A stretch of DNA of 64,000 nt from JAIOQJ01 sp963718635 (GTDB lineage: Bacteria; Planctomycetota; Planctomycetia; Gemmatales; Gemmataceae): contig OY970367.1 in NCBI GenBank assembly GCA_963718635.1, positions 3,162,001 through 3,226,000 on the forward strand, read 5' to 3'. The translations under genes were made by a program, and so were the position numbers. Shown here one piece after another: positions 54,182 through 62,653 of this stretch. Under the pieces are notes generated by a model. It did no database searches. It was not told the origin of the DNA and worked only from the letters and a program-made list of their open reading frames with translations. Every line of letters starts with the position of its first letter. Within the stretch, counting starts at the first letter, position 1.

Positions 54182-55195
54182 ATGCCAGCTTCCATCACAG
54201 GCTATGCGGGCGATTATGGACAGACGCTTGAAGCCGCTTCACTCTTTGATCGCTCCACCAACGGCCTGTTGCAAGTCGCCGGCGTCGAGGCCGCTTCTTT
54301 CCTGCACAATCTCTGCACCAACGACATCAAGAATCTGCCGCTCGGCGGCGGCTGCGAAGCCTACTTCTGCGACCAACGGGCAAAAGCACTTGCCTACGCG
54401 ATCATCTACCACGTGCTGATTGAAGGGGACGCCCGTGCTTTTTGGCTCGATGTCTCACCCGGCTTCCATGAAAAATTGCTGAAGCAGCTCGACCGGCATC
54501 TGATTGCCGAGCAGGTGGAATTGAGCGACCGGAGCGATGAATTCAGCCAGCTTCATCTGGCTGGCCCAAACGCCAAGACAATATTGGAAAAGGCAACGAG
54601 AGAAGCGTTGCCCGATCTCGCCGAGTTTCAACATTTGCACCGATCCATCGCCGGCGCGGCCTGTCATATTCGAAGGGATGATCCGCTCGGCGTTTGCGGC
54701 TACGAAATCATCTGCGCCAAGGGAAGTTTACTTGATGTGCGACAAGCTCTGGAAGCGCTTGGAGCGCACAGCGGAACCGCGGAAACATATGAGATCCTTC
54801 GCATCGAAGCGGGAACGCCGGTCTACGGCATCGACGTGGATGAAACGCGTTTCGTGATGGAAGTTCCTCGAGCGTTGCGAGCCGTTTCGTATTCGAAAGG
54901 CTGCTACCTGGGACAGGAGCCGATCGTCATGTCGCGCGATCGGGCCGGGCATGTGAACCGCGCTTTTCTCGGCATGAAAATACTGGAAGGGGGCTGCCTC
55001 GCAAAAGGAACGAAGCTCTTCCGCGACGGCAACGAAGTCGGCCTGATAACCTCGTCAACGAATTCACCAAGGCTCGGAGTGCCCGTTGCAATCGGCTACA
55101 TCCGCCGTGGCCATCAAGATATCGGCACGCATCTGAAAGCGGAGACGCCCGAGGGATGGCGAGACGTGGAAGTTCTTGGCTTTCCACCCGTTTGA
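54182..55195 (+). CDS. ygfZ: YgfZ/GcvT-domain folate-binding protein
   Basis: Encodes 337 residues. It has LQVAGVEAASFLHNLCTNDI near the start and the YgfZ signature KGCYLGQEPIVMSRDRAGHV (K-G-C-Y-x-G-Q-E) near residue 240. A GcvT-like C-terminal barrel follows (EVGLITSSTNSPRLGVPVAI). YgfZ family proteins bind tetrahydrofolate and support repair or assembly of certain Fe-S enzymes such as MiaB. A succinate dehydrogenase locus, an Fe-S enzyme, is 1.2 kb away, but the link is not established. Confidence 0.88.
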   Translation: MPASITGYAGDYGQTLEAASLFDRSTNGLLQVAGVEAASFLHNLCTNDIKNLPLGGGCEAYFCDQRAKALAYAIIYHVLIEGDARAFWLDVSPGFHEKLLKQLDRHLIAEQVELSDRSDEFSQLHLAGPNAKTILEKATREALPDLAEFQHLHRSIAGAACHIRRDDPLGVCGYEIICAKGSLLDVRQALEALGAHSGTAETYEILRIEAGTPVYGIDVDETRFVMEVPRALRAVSYSKGCYLGQEPIVMSRDRAGHVNRAFLGMKILEGGCLAKGTKLFRDGNEVGLITSSTNSPRLGVPVAIGYIRRGHQDIGTHLKAETPEGWRDVEVLGFPPV

Positions 55196-55240
55196 AGCGA
55201 TTAGCAACCACTGAAACATGCCGGCCGTGCCGCAATTTGA

Positions 55241-55324
55241 CCCGACGCGTTAGCGAGGCGCAGCCCCGAAGCGTTAGCGTTGTTTTGTTCAGACTAACGC
55301 TGACGCTTCGGGAAAACCTCGCTA
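55241..55324. repeat. Inverted repeat (family C)
   Basis: CCCGACGCGTTAGCGAGGCG, then CCGAAGCGTTAGCG, pair with CGCTGACGCTTCGG and CCTCGCT. It resembles 6770-6891 and 44218-44328. It is followed at once by the palindrome at 55327-55404. Confidence 0.85.
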
Positions 55325-55326
55325 CG

Positions 55327-55404
55327 ATTCTGGCGAGCGGCGCGGCGTAAGCCCGCCGTGGGTTCGAAACCACGGCGGGCTTACGCCGCGCCGCTCGCCA
55401 GAAT
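55327..55404. repeat. 78-bp near-perfect palindrome
   Basis: Two 39-nt arms meet without a loop (centre GTTCGAAAC) and differ at one symmetric pair. The arms begin ATTCTGGCGAGCGGCGCGGC. It can extrude as a cruciform or form a very stable RNA hairpin downstream of ygfZ. Confidence 0.92.
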
Positions 55405-55481
55405 ATGACTACTCTTGTATCGCCTAACCGTTTTGTTACACTTCTTCGCATTGATCTGTTTCCGCTTCAAGGAAGATTCAC

Positions 55482-56279
55482 ATGGCGCAATCAAATCCAA
55501 CCCTAATTGCAAGCGCTTGCCTTGCCATCGTCTGCTCGCTTTGCCCTGTTGCGATGGCCAACGAACGCGGCAAATGCATCGATTTGAAGATCGCTAAATT
55601 TGCCGAGATTGCAGGCAATAGCGAATCGGTCGACCTGCAGATACAGATGCAGCAGTTGCTGATCGCGATGGCCGACCTTCGCGCGAAGATTGAAAAAGTG
55701 CAAACCGATTTCGCTTCAACTCCTCAGTCGGCGCTCACTCCCGAACGGCTTCCCGCTCCCTCCGGGCCTAATCCTGTTCCCGAGTTTGAATTCACAGACT
55801 GTCGCAAATTCGACATTCCGATCAACTACGACCCGGCCCGCAAAGCCGAAATCAAACAACTGCATCTTTACATCTCGGAGAATGATGGCCAAACTTGGAA
55901 CAAGTACGCCACGGCATCACCCGAAGCGCGTTTTTTTGAATTCAGCACTCTTCACGATGGCGTCTTTTGTTTCCGCCTGATGATTGTCGACGTGAACGAT
56001 GTCTGCGATCCGGCCGACGAAAGCTCCCTAAAGCCCGAACTGAGAATTCGAATTGTCTGCAAAAAAGAAGTTGAACGATGGTGGCTGATAGTGATCGACG
56101 ATGGCCGTCTTTTCGTGCAAGCTGTCGGGCAGAGACTGATGCAGGCGGACATGGCCCTTTGCAGGGCGAAAATGAACGATCTACAGCGTGAGAATGAATT
56201 GCTTAAGGCCCAGTTAACTCCTTGGGAACAAGCAAGGCCCGGTCAGCTGATGGTCATATCGCCAAAGCCGAAGAAGTAA
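55482..56279 (+). CDS. Secreted protein with C-terminal coiled coil
   Basis: Encodes 265 residues from ATG 55482 (SD AAGGAAG). The signal peptide is about residues 1-27 (LIASACLAIVCSLCPVAMAN). A helical segment (ESVDLQIQMQQLLIAMADLR) precedes a beta domain (IPINYDPARKAEIKQLHLYI, SENDGQTWNKYATASPEARF, VFCFRLMIVDV), which looks like a planctomycete SED-type sandwich. It ends in a helix (RAKMNDLQRENELLKAQLTP), a likely coiled coil. Function unknown. Confidence 0.6.
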   Translation: MAQSNPTLIASACLAIVCSLCPVAMANERGKCIDLKIAKFAEIAGNSESVDLQIQMQQLLIAMADLRAKIEKVQTDFASTPQSALTPERLPAPSGPNPVPEFEFTDCRKFDIPINYDPARKAEIKQLHLYISENDGQTWNKYATASPEARFFEFSTLHDGVFCFRLMIVDVNDVCDPADESSLKPELRIRIVCKKEVERWWLIVIDDGRLFVQAVGQRLMQADMALCRAKMNDLQRENELLKAQLTPWEQARPGQLMVISPKPKK

Positions 56280-56308
56280 GGCAAGCAAAGGCTCAGCTCG
56301 TCAGCGCC

Positions 56309-56360
56309 TCACACTAACCCGACGCGTCAGCGAGGCAATCCCTGAAGCGTTAGCGTTATA
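56309..56360. repeat. Half copy of repeat family C
   Basis: TCACACTAACCCGACGCGTC followed by AGCGAGGC and CTGAAGCGTTAGCG matches the left half of family C without a right arm. It lies between the convergent secreted-protein and sdhA genes. Confidence 0.75.
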
Positions 56361-56395
56361 CATGGCGAGCGGAATTCTCGCCAACCTGCTGCACC

Positions 56396-58312
56396 TTACT
56401 TATAGCTCCGCACACCCAGATGCACGTCTTCGAAATGCAACGGTTCCACGTTGCGGATCGGGTCTTGCTCAGGCCCGGCATACTCCCAGGCGGCGACGTG
56501 GCAGAACTTCTCGTCATCGCGGCGGGCTTCACCATCGGGCATCTGATACTCTTCGCGGAAATGGCCGCCGCACGATTCTTCGCGGGTGAGCGCATCCCGC
56601 GCCAGCAGCTCGCCAAACTCCAGAAAGTCTGCAACCCGGCCTGCACGTTCCAGCGCCTGGTTTAGGTCGGCCTCGCCGCCCGGCACATTCACATTCTGCC
56701 AGAACTCCTCGCGAATGCCCCGGATTCGGCTAATCGCTCGCTCCATGCTTTCTTTGGTGCGTGCCATGCCGACGTCTTCCCAGAGTGCCTTGCCCAATTC
56801 GCGATGATATTCGACGGCTGTCTTCTTGCCCTTTATCGCCAGCAGCTTGCGGATGCGATCACGAATTTCACTTTCGCAACGTTGAAATTCCGGATGACTG
56901 GTTGGCAGCACTTCCTTCTTGGCCGAGGCGAAATAGTTGCCAATGGTATAAGGCAGAATGAAATAGCCGTCCGCCAGGCCCTGCATCAATGCACTGGCGC
57001 CGAGGCGGTTGGCGCCATGGTCGGAAAAGTTCGCTTCACCGATGACAAAGAGTCCTTCCACATTTGACATCAGGCCGTAATCGACCCAGAGGCCACCCAT
57101 CGTGTAATGCAAAGCCGGGTAGATGCGCATCGGCTGTTTGTAGCCATCCTCGCCCGTTATTCGTTCGTACATTTCGAAGAGGTTGCCGTAGCGATCCTGC
57201 ACCGCCGGTAGACCAAGCCGTTCAATTGATTGAGCGAAATCGAGATAAACTCCTCGGCCGCCCGGACCGACGCCCCGGCCTTCATCGCACACCTTTTTCG
57301 CCTGGCGTGAAGCAATGTCGCGTGGGGCGAGATTGCCGAAACTCGGATAGATTCGCTCCAGAAAATAGTCTCGGCTTCCTTCCGGGATCTCGCTAGCTCG
57401 CTTCTTCAGATCGCCAATATCCTTCGGCACCCAGATTCGGCCATCGTTGCGCAGTGATTCGGACATGAGCGTCAGCTTCGATTGATGATCGCCCGTTACC
57501 GGAATACAAGTCGGGTGAATCTGCGTGTAGCAGGGATTGGCGAACGCCGCCCCCTTCTTATAGGCACGATAGGTAGCGGACACGTTACAGCCCGCTGCGT
57601 TAGTCGAAAGGTAGAAGGCGTTCGAATAGCCGCCGGTCGCTAACACCACCGCATCGGCGGAAAACGACTCGATTTTCCCAGTTTCCAGATCGCGGATGAT
57701 TATGCCGCGTGCCCGGTTGTCCACAACTACTAAGTCCAGCATCTCGGTGCGCGGGTGCATGGTCACTCGGCCGGCGCCGATCGCTTTGCTCAGCGCTTGA
57801 TAGGCGCCGAGCAGCAGTTGCTGACCCGTTTGACCGCGGCAGTAGAAAGTACGCGACACCTGGGCGCCGCCGAAGGAGCGATTAGCCAGTAAGCCGCCAT
57901 ATTCGCGAGCAAAAGGAACACCTTGGGCGACGCATTGATCAATGATGTTGACGCTTTCCTCGGCCAAGCGATAGACGTTGGCCTCGCGGGAGCGGAAATC
58001 TCCGCCTTTGATCGTGTCGTAGAAGAGGCGATGGACGCTGTCGCCATCGTTCTGATAATTCTTGGCCGCGTTGATGCCGCCCTGTGCGGCGATCGAGTGA
58101 GCCCGGCGAGCGGAATCTTGAAAACAGAAAGAATGCACCTGATAGCCGAGCTCCGAAAGCGTTGCTGCGGCGGAGGCGCCAGCGAGACCAGTGCCAACAA
58201 CGATGACGGAGAACTTCCGCTTGTTGGCGGGGTTCACCAACTTCGCCTGGAACTTATAATTCGTCCATTTCTCGGCCAACGGCCCGGATGGTATTTTCGC
58301 ATCGAGTTTCAT
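56396..58312 (-). CDS. sdhA: Succinate dehydrogenase/fumarate reductase flavoprotein subunit
   Basis: Complex II subunit that holds covalent FAD and oxidises succinate. ATG 58312 (MKLDAKIPSGPLAEKW) is chosen because codons upstream lie in a repeat. It shows FSVIVVGTGLAGASAAATL, HSIAAQGGINAAKNYQNDGD (FAD-binding His region), QIHPTCIPV, RDYFLERIYPSFGNLAPRDI, HYTMGGLWVDY and GEANFSDHGANRLGASALMQ. Length 638 matches the long SdhA of the b558-type complex. sdhC is 140 nt upstream. No sdhB follows: the next gene is on the other strand. Confidence 0.95.
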   Translation of the reverse strand: MKLDAKIPSGPLAEKWTNYKFQAKLVNPANKRKFSVIVVGTGLAGASAAATLSELGYQVHSFCFQDSARRAHSIAAQGGINAAKNYQNDGDSVHRLFYDTIKGGDFRSREANVYRLAEESVNIIDQCVAQGVPFAREYGGLLANRSFGGAQVSRTFYCRGQTGQQLLLGAYQALSKAIGAGRVTMHPRTEMLDLVVVDNRARGIIIRDLETGKIESFSADAVVLATGGYSNAFYLSTNAAGCNVSATYRAYKKGAAFANPCYTQIHPTCIPVTGDHQSKLTLMSESLRNDGRIWVPKDIGDLKKRASEIPEGSRDYFLERIYPSFGNLAPRDIASRQAKKVCDEGRGVGPGGRGVYLDFAQSIERLGLPAVQDRYGNLFEMYERITGEDGYKQPMRIYPALHYTMGGLWVDYGLMSNVEGLFVIGEANFSDHGANRLGASALMQGLADGYFILPYTIGNYFASAKKEVLPTSHPEFQRCESEIRDRIRKLLAIKGKKTAVEYHRELGKALWEDVGMARTKESMERAISRIRGIREEFWQNVNVPGGEADLNQALERAGRVADFLEFGELLARDALTREESCGGHFREEYQMPDGEARRDDEKFCHVAAWEYAGPEQDPIRNVEPLHFEDVHLGVRSYK

Positions 58313-58329
58313 GGATCGATTTCCTTTCT

Positions 58330-58446
58330 TGTGAGCCCGACGCGCCAGCAAGGGAGCATTTCTTGCATTCTTCCTTGCTGGCGCGTCGGGCTCTCAAGCA
58401 TGCCAGCAGGGCAACATTCTCCCTTGCTGGCGCGTCGGGCTCACAA
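58330..58446. repeat. Hairpin repeats between sdhC and sdhA
   Basis: TGAGCCCGACGCGCCAGCAA (from about 58332) is complemented twice, at about 58373-58394 and 58421-58442 (TTGCTGGCGCGTCGGGCTC), so alternative hairpins can form. Sitting between two genes of one complex, it may tune relative expression. Confidence 0.85.
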
Positions 58447-58452
58447 AACAGG

Positions 58453-59259
58453 CTACCGCGCGTAAACCTGGACCGCCGGGACCCAGTTGGCCCAAACGGC
58501 AACGACGATCGCAATATTGCCAAAGGCAACCAAGGCAGCGACGAAGTAGCCGATCGCTTTGATGGTCGGTTGAAACCGTGCCGTGTTCAAGCCAAGCGTT
58601 TGCAGGGTACTAGACACGCCATGCGACAGATGGACGAACAAAGCGAGCTGGGCCAGAATGTAGAGCACCGCGATGACCGGTTGTCTAAAACCGGCGACCA
58701 CCATGGAGTAGACGTCGTGGCGTCCCTGTGCATCGACCAGACTTAAGTAATTGGCTTCGATCTGATTGCCGCTTCCTAATTGAACGGCGTGCGTTGTCGT
58801 TATGTAACCAAACGTGTAATGCGCCAGATGAAACAAGACAAAGGCGAGAATCAACAGGCCGGTTGTCAGCATCGTCCGCGAGGCGATGCTGGCTTGGATC
58901 GTATTCGAGTACGCATAGCCGATAGGCCGAGCCAGGCGCGAGCGATTCTTCAGCTTGATGGCTAGGAAGATGTGAAGCAAGAAAAATAAGAGCGTTGCAA
59001 TGCGGCCGACCCAGAGCAATGGGCCCAGGTCTTTCAGAAATTTCGCGTAGCCATTGATGCTCTCTTGCCCGCCAAACAGCTTCAGATTACCGATGAAATG
59101 GGCGATAACATAGCCGGTCAACGCCAAGCCCGTAAGGGCAATCAGAATCTTCCCGCCAACCGTTGAATTGGCCAGAGGCCAAAACCAGTCGGCAACACCT
59201 TTGCCGGCCGGCATCGTGTGCGTCGTGTATTGTCGCTTGGAAGGCGCCGAACTTGACAT
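58453..59259 (-). CDS. sdhC: Succinate dehydrogenase cytochrome b558-type subunit
   Basis: Encodes 268 residues with five membrane helices. Candidate haem-ligand His residues are in GYVIAHFIGNLKLF, LFFLLHIFLAIKLK, AFVLFHLAHYTFGYI and ALFVHLSHGVSSTLQTLG. This is the di-haem SdhC/FrdC type used by Bacteroidota, epsilonproteobacteria and planctomycetes. It anchors the complex and passes electrons to quinone. ATG 59259 (MSSSAPSKRQYTTH). It is transcribed with sdhA. Confidence 0.92.
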   Translation of the reverse strand: MSSSAPSKRQYTTHTMPAGKGVADWFWPLANSTVGGKILIALTGLALTGYVIAHFIGNLKLFGGQESINGYAKFLKDLGPLLWVGRIATLLFFLLHIFLAIKLKNRSRLARPIGYAYSNTIQASIASRTMLTTGLLILAFVLFHLAHYTFGYITTTHAVQLGSGNQIEANYLSLVDAQGRHDVYSMVVAGFRQPVIAVLYILAQLALFVHLSHGVSSTLQTLGLNTARFQPTIKAIGYFVAALVAFGNIAIVVAVWANWVPAVQVYAR

Positions 59260-59583
59260 TAGCAGGTCTCAAGGCAGCCGAGCACCTTAGGAAGCCGCTC
59301 GACGAGGAGATAGAATCGGGCTGATACCTCTATTCTAGGCTGGCGCCTGCCGCGTTCAAGGCATCTCAATTTGGGAAAGTGTCCGGGTTAAAGGGCGCGA
59401 AGGGCGGACGCTTCATCGTTGATCGCAAATTCGCGGAGTTTGTCGCCTACCCAGGCCGGAGTCCCTTTCAGGGACTCCGGCCTGGGCTGGCAGAATGAGC
59501 CTTTCAGGCTCAGGAAACGAGGGACTAGAGAAGGCGAACTCCTAAATCGGTTGAGAATCGTACTTACCCAATTTCGAATCCCG
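59260..59583. other. Intergenic region with hairpins
   Basis: No gene is supported. Two hairpins occur: 59450-59486 (17-bp arms starting CCCAGGCCGGAGTCCCT, 3-nt loop) and GAGCCTTTCAGGCTC at about 59498-59512. Both share a TTC loop and lie downstream of the P450 gene. Confidence 0.65.
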
Positions 59584-61003
59584 TTAAGCAGCAACTGCGC
59601 GCCGATCCGCCATTGGCAGCTTCACCATTTCGTGAATCTGGCCATAAACCGGACTCGCGGAGAATCGGCCATCCTGCCGTTTGATGAGGACCGGAATTGA
59701 ACCTTTTGGCCCGAGCGTGAGAGACGCGTTGCGATTAACGCGCGTGCCCGGCATGATCGAAATCCGGAATCGGCGGACAATGGCGGCCACGGCGATCTTC
59801 ATCAACTGTAAAGCGAAGGGCGCGCCGATGCACATGCGCACCCGCCGCCAAATGGCAGATAGGAATGCGGGCCTGGATTCGATTCCAGCCAGCGGTTCGG
59901 CCGAAATTGTTCCGGATCAGGGAAGTCGGCACTCCGATGATGCGAGACATACTCGCTGCCAACAACGCAAGTCCCGGCCGGGATGCGATACGAGCCGAGC
60001 ACGGTTTCCGTTGTCGATTCGCGCACTAGATAGACGAGGGGCGAGAGGATGCGCAGGCTTTCCTTGATCGTGCGCTCGAGGACTGAACACTGGTTGAGCT
60101 GTTCGAGCGAACAATCGTCGGCAGGGGCTTTCTCATCGAGTTCCTCCAGCAATTCGCCACTCACTTCCGGATGTTGCGCAAGAGGAAGAGCGTCCAGGTC
60201 ATCGCATAAGTCGTGGTGTGATGGGCGGCATTGAACAATGAATGCATTTGCCCCACCACGGCATCTTCGCTCAATTCGCCTGCGTCTTGAGCGCGCAGCA
60301 ACATGCTGACGAGATCCCCTTCCTCCGCTTCGGCAGGCTTGGCTTGGCGTTTGTGCTGCAACATGTCGCGAATGCGCGCCCGCGTTTCCTCGGCCGCATC
60401 GAGCAATTCCGGATAAACGTTCGGCATGTCGTCCAACGGCAGGAAAGACGTAAACAACGTCTGATGATTCAGTTCCACCCAGTGATCGAACGTCGCTTCC
60501 ACGCGCCAAGCGCTTTCGAGATCATCGAGGCCGAACAAAATGCGGCCCGTCACGTTCATGGCGAGCGTCTTCATATCGCGAACCAGATCACGCACTTGCC
60601 CGTCTTTCCAGGAGCTGATGACGCTATCAGTCCAGCTAGCCATGCTCGGGGCGTACGATTCAATGGACGTCTTGCGGAAGGAGGGAAGATACATCCTCCG
60701 CGAACGTTGGTGCTCTTCGCCGTTGATGCCGAACAGCCCTTTGCGGAAATCGCGCTGGGCGGTCCCTTTGGAACCCGGATGGCCCGCGCGCATGTAGAAC
60801 GTTTCTTTATCGTTGAGAAGCGTTCGGTTGTAGTCGGGACCGAAAGCAAACAAGAGCGGCTGCGTCCCTTTCCAAAAGACAGAAAGGTCGCCGCATTGCC
60901 GATGCAAAGCCATCAAGCCGCCGACGGTATCGTCCAACATCTCGCGCAATGGCTCTTCGGGCGCGGAGCAGGAGAATGAAGCGATCGGAATGTCTCGGCT
61001 CAT
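59584..61003 (-). CDS. Cytochrome P450 (two slips)
   Basis: The reading frame starts at ATG 61003 (MSRDIPIASFSCSAPEEPLR); an ATG at 61009 is equally possible. The P450 fold is clear: C-helix region HQRSRRMYLPSFRKTSIESY, an I-helix reading NAAHHTTTYAMTW (no acidic residue before the Thr), then HPEVSGELLEELD, ExxR ERTIKESLRI, PERF-like DPEQFRPNRW and the haem loop LPFGGG...RMCIGAPFAL. Slips near 60165 and 59832 (both explained by a missing G in a G run) separate three frames. Corrected length is about 472. It is a monooxygenase with unknown substrate and no ferredoxin partner gene nearby. Confidence 0.88.
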
Positions 61004-61182
61004 TGCCATCCCCGCCGGTTGCTTGCACGATTCAAGACAACGGTTACATCGGATGCAATGGCGCTGCGGAATGCTTGAGTTGAGGGGTTTGAGCTCGATA
61101 AACACAGAGAGGTGTCGTCATTTTTCGAATTTGACGAATGTGCCGGCTTGGCAGTTTAGATAGTTTCAAGTCGGATGAAGCG

Positions 61183-61887
61183 TTAAATTATCCGGCCATC
61201 GTGCAGCGCAGATGCCACGAGCGCCGCCGCGATGCTTCTTCGTTCCATCTCGTCCAAGTCGTTGCGATTGCGAACGCCGCCGCCGGCGATGAGTTCGATG
61301 CCTGGATGTGCGTCTAAGATTTGAGAGCAAAGTTCGAGCGTGTGTACGCCTCGTGCTTCACCGACATCGGCGAGATCGAGAACGATCAGACGGCGTAGAC
61401 CAAGCTCAAGAGCCGTCTTTGCAATGGAAATCGGGTCAGTTGCGGGCCATCCCTCACCCCGAATGGCTTGCCCATTTTTGAGGTCGAGCGAAAAGATGAC
61501 GCGATCGGGCCCAAGCAAGCGGATGCACTCTTTCAAACCTTCGGAGCTAGCTAGTGACTCCAGGCCACAAACGATGCCTTCTATGCCCGCATTGGCCAAC
61601 GCGACCGCATTGGCCGGAAATCGCACGCCGGCATCAACCCATCTGTTGACGGCGAGTTGGCTCAATTTCTCGAAACTCTCCCAGTCAGGCGTTGCACCGG
61701 CGATGGCATCGAGATCGGCGAGATAAAGTTCGCGCGGGTGAAACTTTTCAATGAGCGCCCGAGCGACTTCAAACGGTTCGGTGCTCGGCGTCAATTGGCT
61801 GGTGATTGGCTGATAATCCTGTCGACGCCCGCCGACACCCCGAACCACCTGGCCGGCTTTGAGATCGATTACAGGGATTATGCGCAT
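61183..61887 (-). CDS. HisA-like isomerase-family protein
   Basis: Encodes 234 residues, a TIM barrel related to HisA/HisF: MRIIPVIDLKAGQVVRGVGG (catalytic-type Asp8), LYLADLDAIAGATPDW, VIFSLDLKNGQAI (second Asp), LIVLDLADVGEARG and ELIAGGGVRNRNDLDEM (phosphate loop). A HisA-like paralogue accompanies H4MPT pathway genes in methylotrophs and planctomycetes. The presence of an H4MPT dehydrogenase 12 kb away supports that reading over true histidine biosynthesis. No his gene is nearby. The substrate is not established. Confidence 0.8.
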   Translation of the reverse strand: MRIIPVIDLKAGQVVRGVGGRRQDYQPITSQLTPSTEPFEVARALIEKFHPRELYLADLDAIAGATPDWESFEKLSQLAVNRWVDAGVRFPANAVALANAGIEGIVCGLESLASSEGLKECIRLLGPDRVIFSLDLKNGQAIRGEGWPATDPISIAKTALELGLRRLIVLDLADVGEARGVHTLELCSQILDAHPGIELIAGGGVRNRNDLDEMERRSIAAALVASALHDGRII

Positions 61888-61946
61888 GGATGCTCAGACT
61901 TTTGCGTTCGCCGCCATTGGCTTTTTGCCAGCGCGCCAAACGGTTC

Positions 61947-62582
61947 TCAAATTCTCCAATTGGCGCCCGTCGCCGTGTGTACGACTTCAATCTTGGGTCG
62001 CATTGGACCGTCCACCATGCGGAAGCTGACGGGAAGGACCGAACTTGTCAGGACATCAGGCTGGCTCACCGTCGATGTTGAGGCGGCGCCCACAATGCCA
62101 TCATGTATTTGATAGAGTTCCAACTGCCAGGGCTCGCGATCGATGATAAGGACTTCACGACTGTTTACGGAAGCGTAGAACGGGAGCTTTTCCCGAGCCG
62201 GGTCGCCGGCGCTGCTGATGATTTCAACGAGAAAGTCCGGGCCGCCGCACCAGTGCGTTCCGCAATCGATTGAGTTGGTTGCTTTCATAAAAAATGCCAC
62301 ATCGGGAATGCGATAGTTTTGCTGCCAACCCTCCACGCGATCGCTGACGTTGACGCCGGGGTTTATTCGGTGACCCGCATTAAGGCCGTAAAGGCTTTGG
62401 AATACGAAGCAAAGAAGTTGGACCAGTTCTTGGTGAAGATTGTTGGCGAGCGGCATGGCAACGGTCACACCGTCCCACGATTCGTCATAAGAATCGGTGC
62501 CCTGTGTGTGTTTGCCGAGCGGCAGTAGCCCGTTTGGCGAGATGGAGCGATTTGACTTAACGAGAGTTTTGATGGCACTCAT
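61947..62582 (-). CDS. Uma2 family protein
   Basis: Encodes 211 residues. The nuclease-like core shows YRIPDVAFFMK (Asp), FLVEIISSAGDPAREKLPFY (E-x-I) and VNSREVLIIDREPWQLELYQ. It differs from the two other Uma2 genes in the window in lacking a coiled-coil tail. It is 60 nt upstream of the HisA-like gene on the same strand. Activity is inferred from the fold only. Confidence 0.78.
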   Translation of the reverse strand: MSAIKTLVKSNRSISPNGLLPLGKHTQGTDSYDESWDGVTVAMPLANNLHQELVQLLCFVFQSLYGLNAGHRINPGVNVSDRVEGWQQNYRIPDVAFFMKATNSIDCGTHWCGGPDFLVEIISSAGDPAREKLPFYASVNSREVLIIDREPWQLELYQIHDGIVGAASTSTVSQPDVLTSSVLPVSFRMVDGPMRPKIEVVHTATGANWRI

Positions 62583-62653
62583 TTAGCGATCCATTCTTGC
62601 GGAGCCGCAATGATCAAAGCTTTAATGCCTCTAATTTATTCCCTTCCTCACAC

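Noticed and set aside
55360..55370. GGTTCGAAAC, resembling a tRNA T-loop
   Set aside because: It is the centre of a 78-bp palindrome; no acceptor, anticodon or D stems can be built around it.
3158..59512. Could the hairpin repeats be CRISPR arrays?
   Set aside because: Copies are dispersed between genes, mostly single or paired, without regular spacers, and no cas genes are present.
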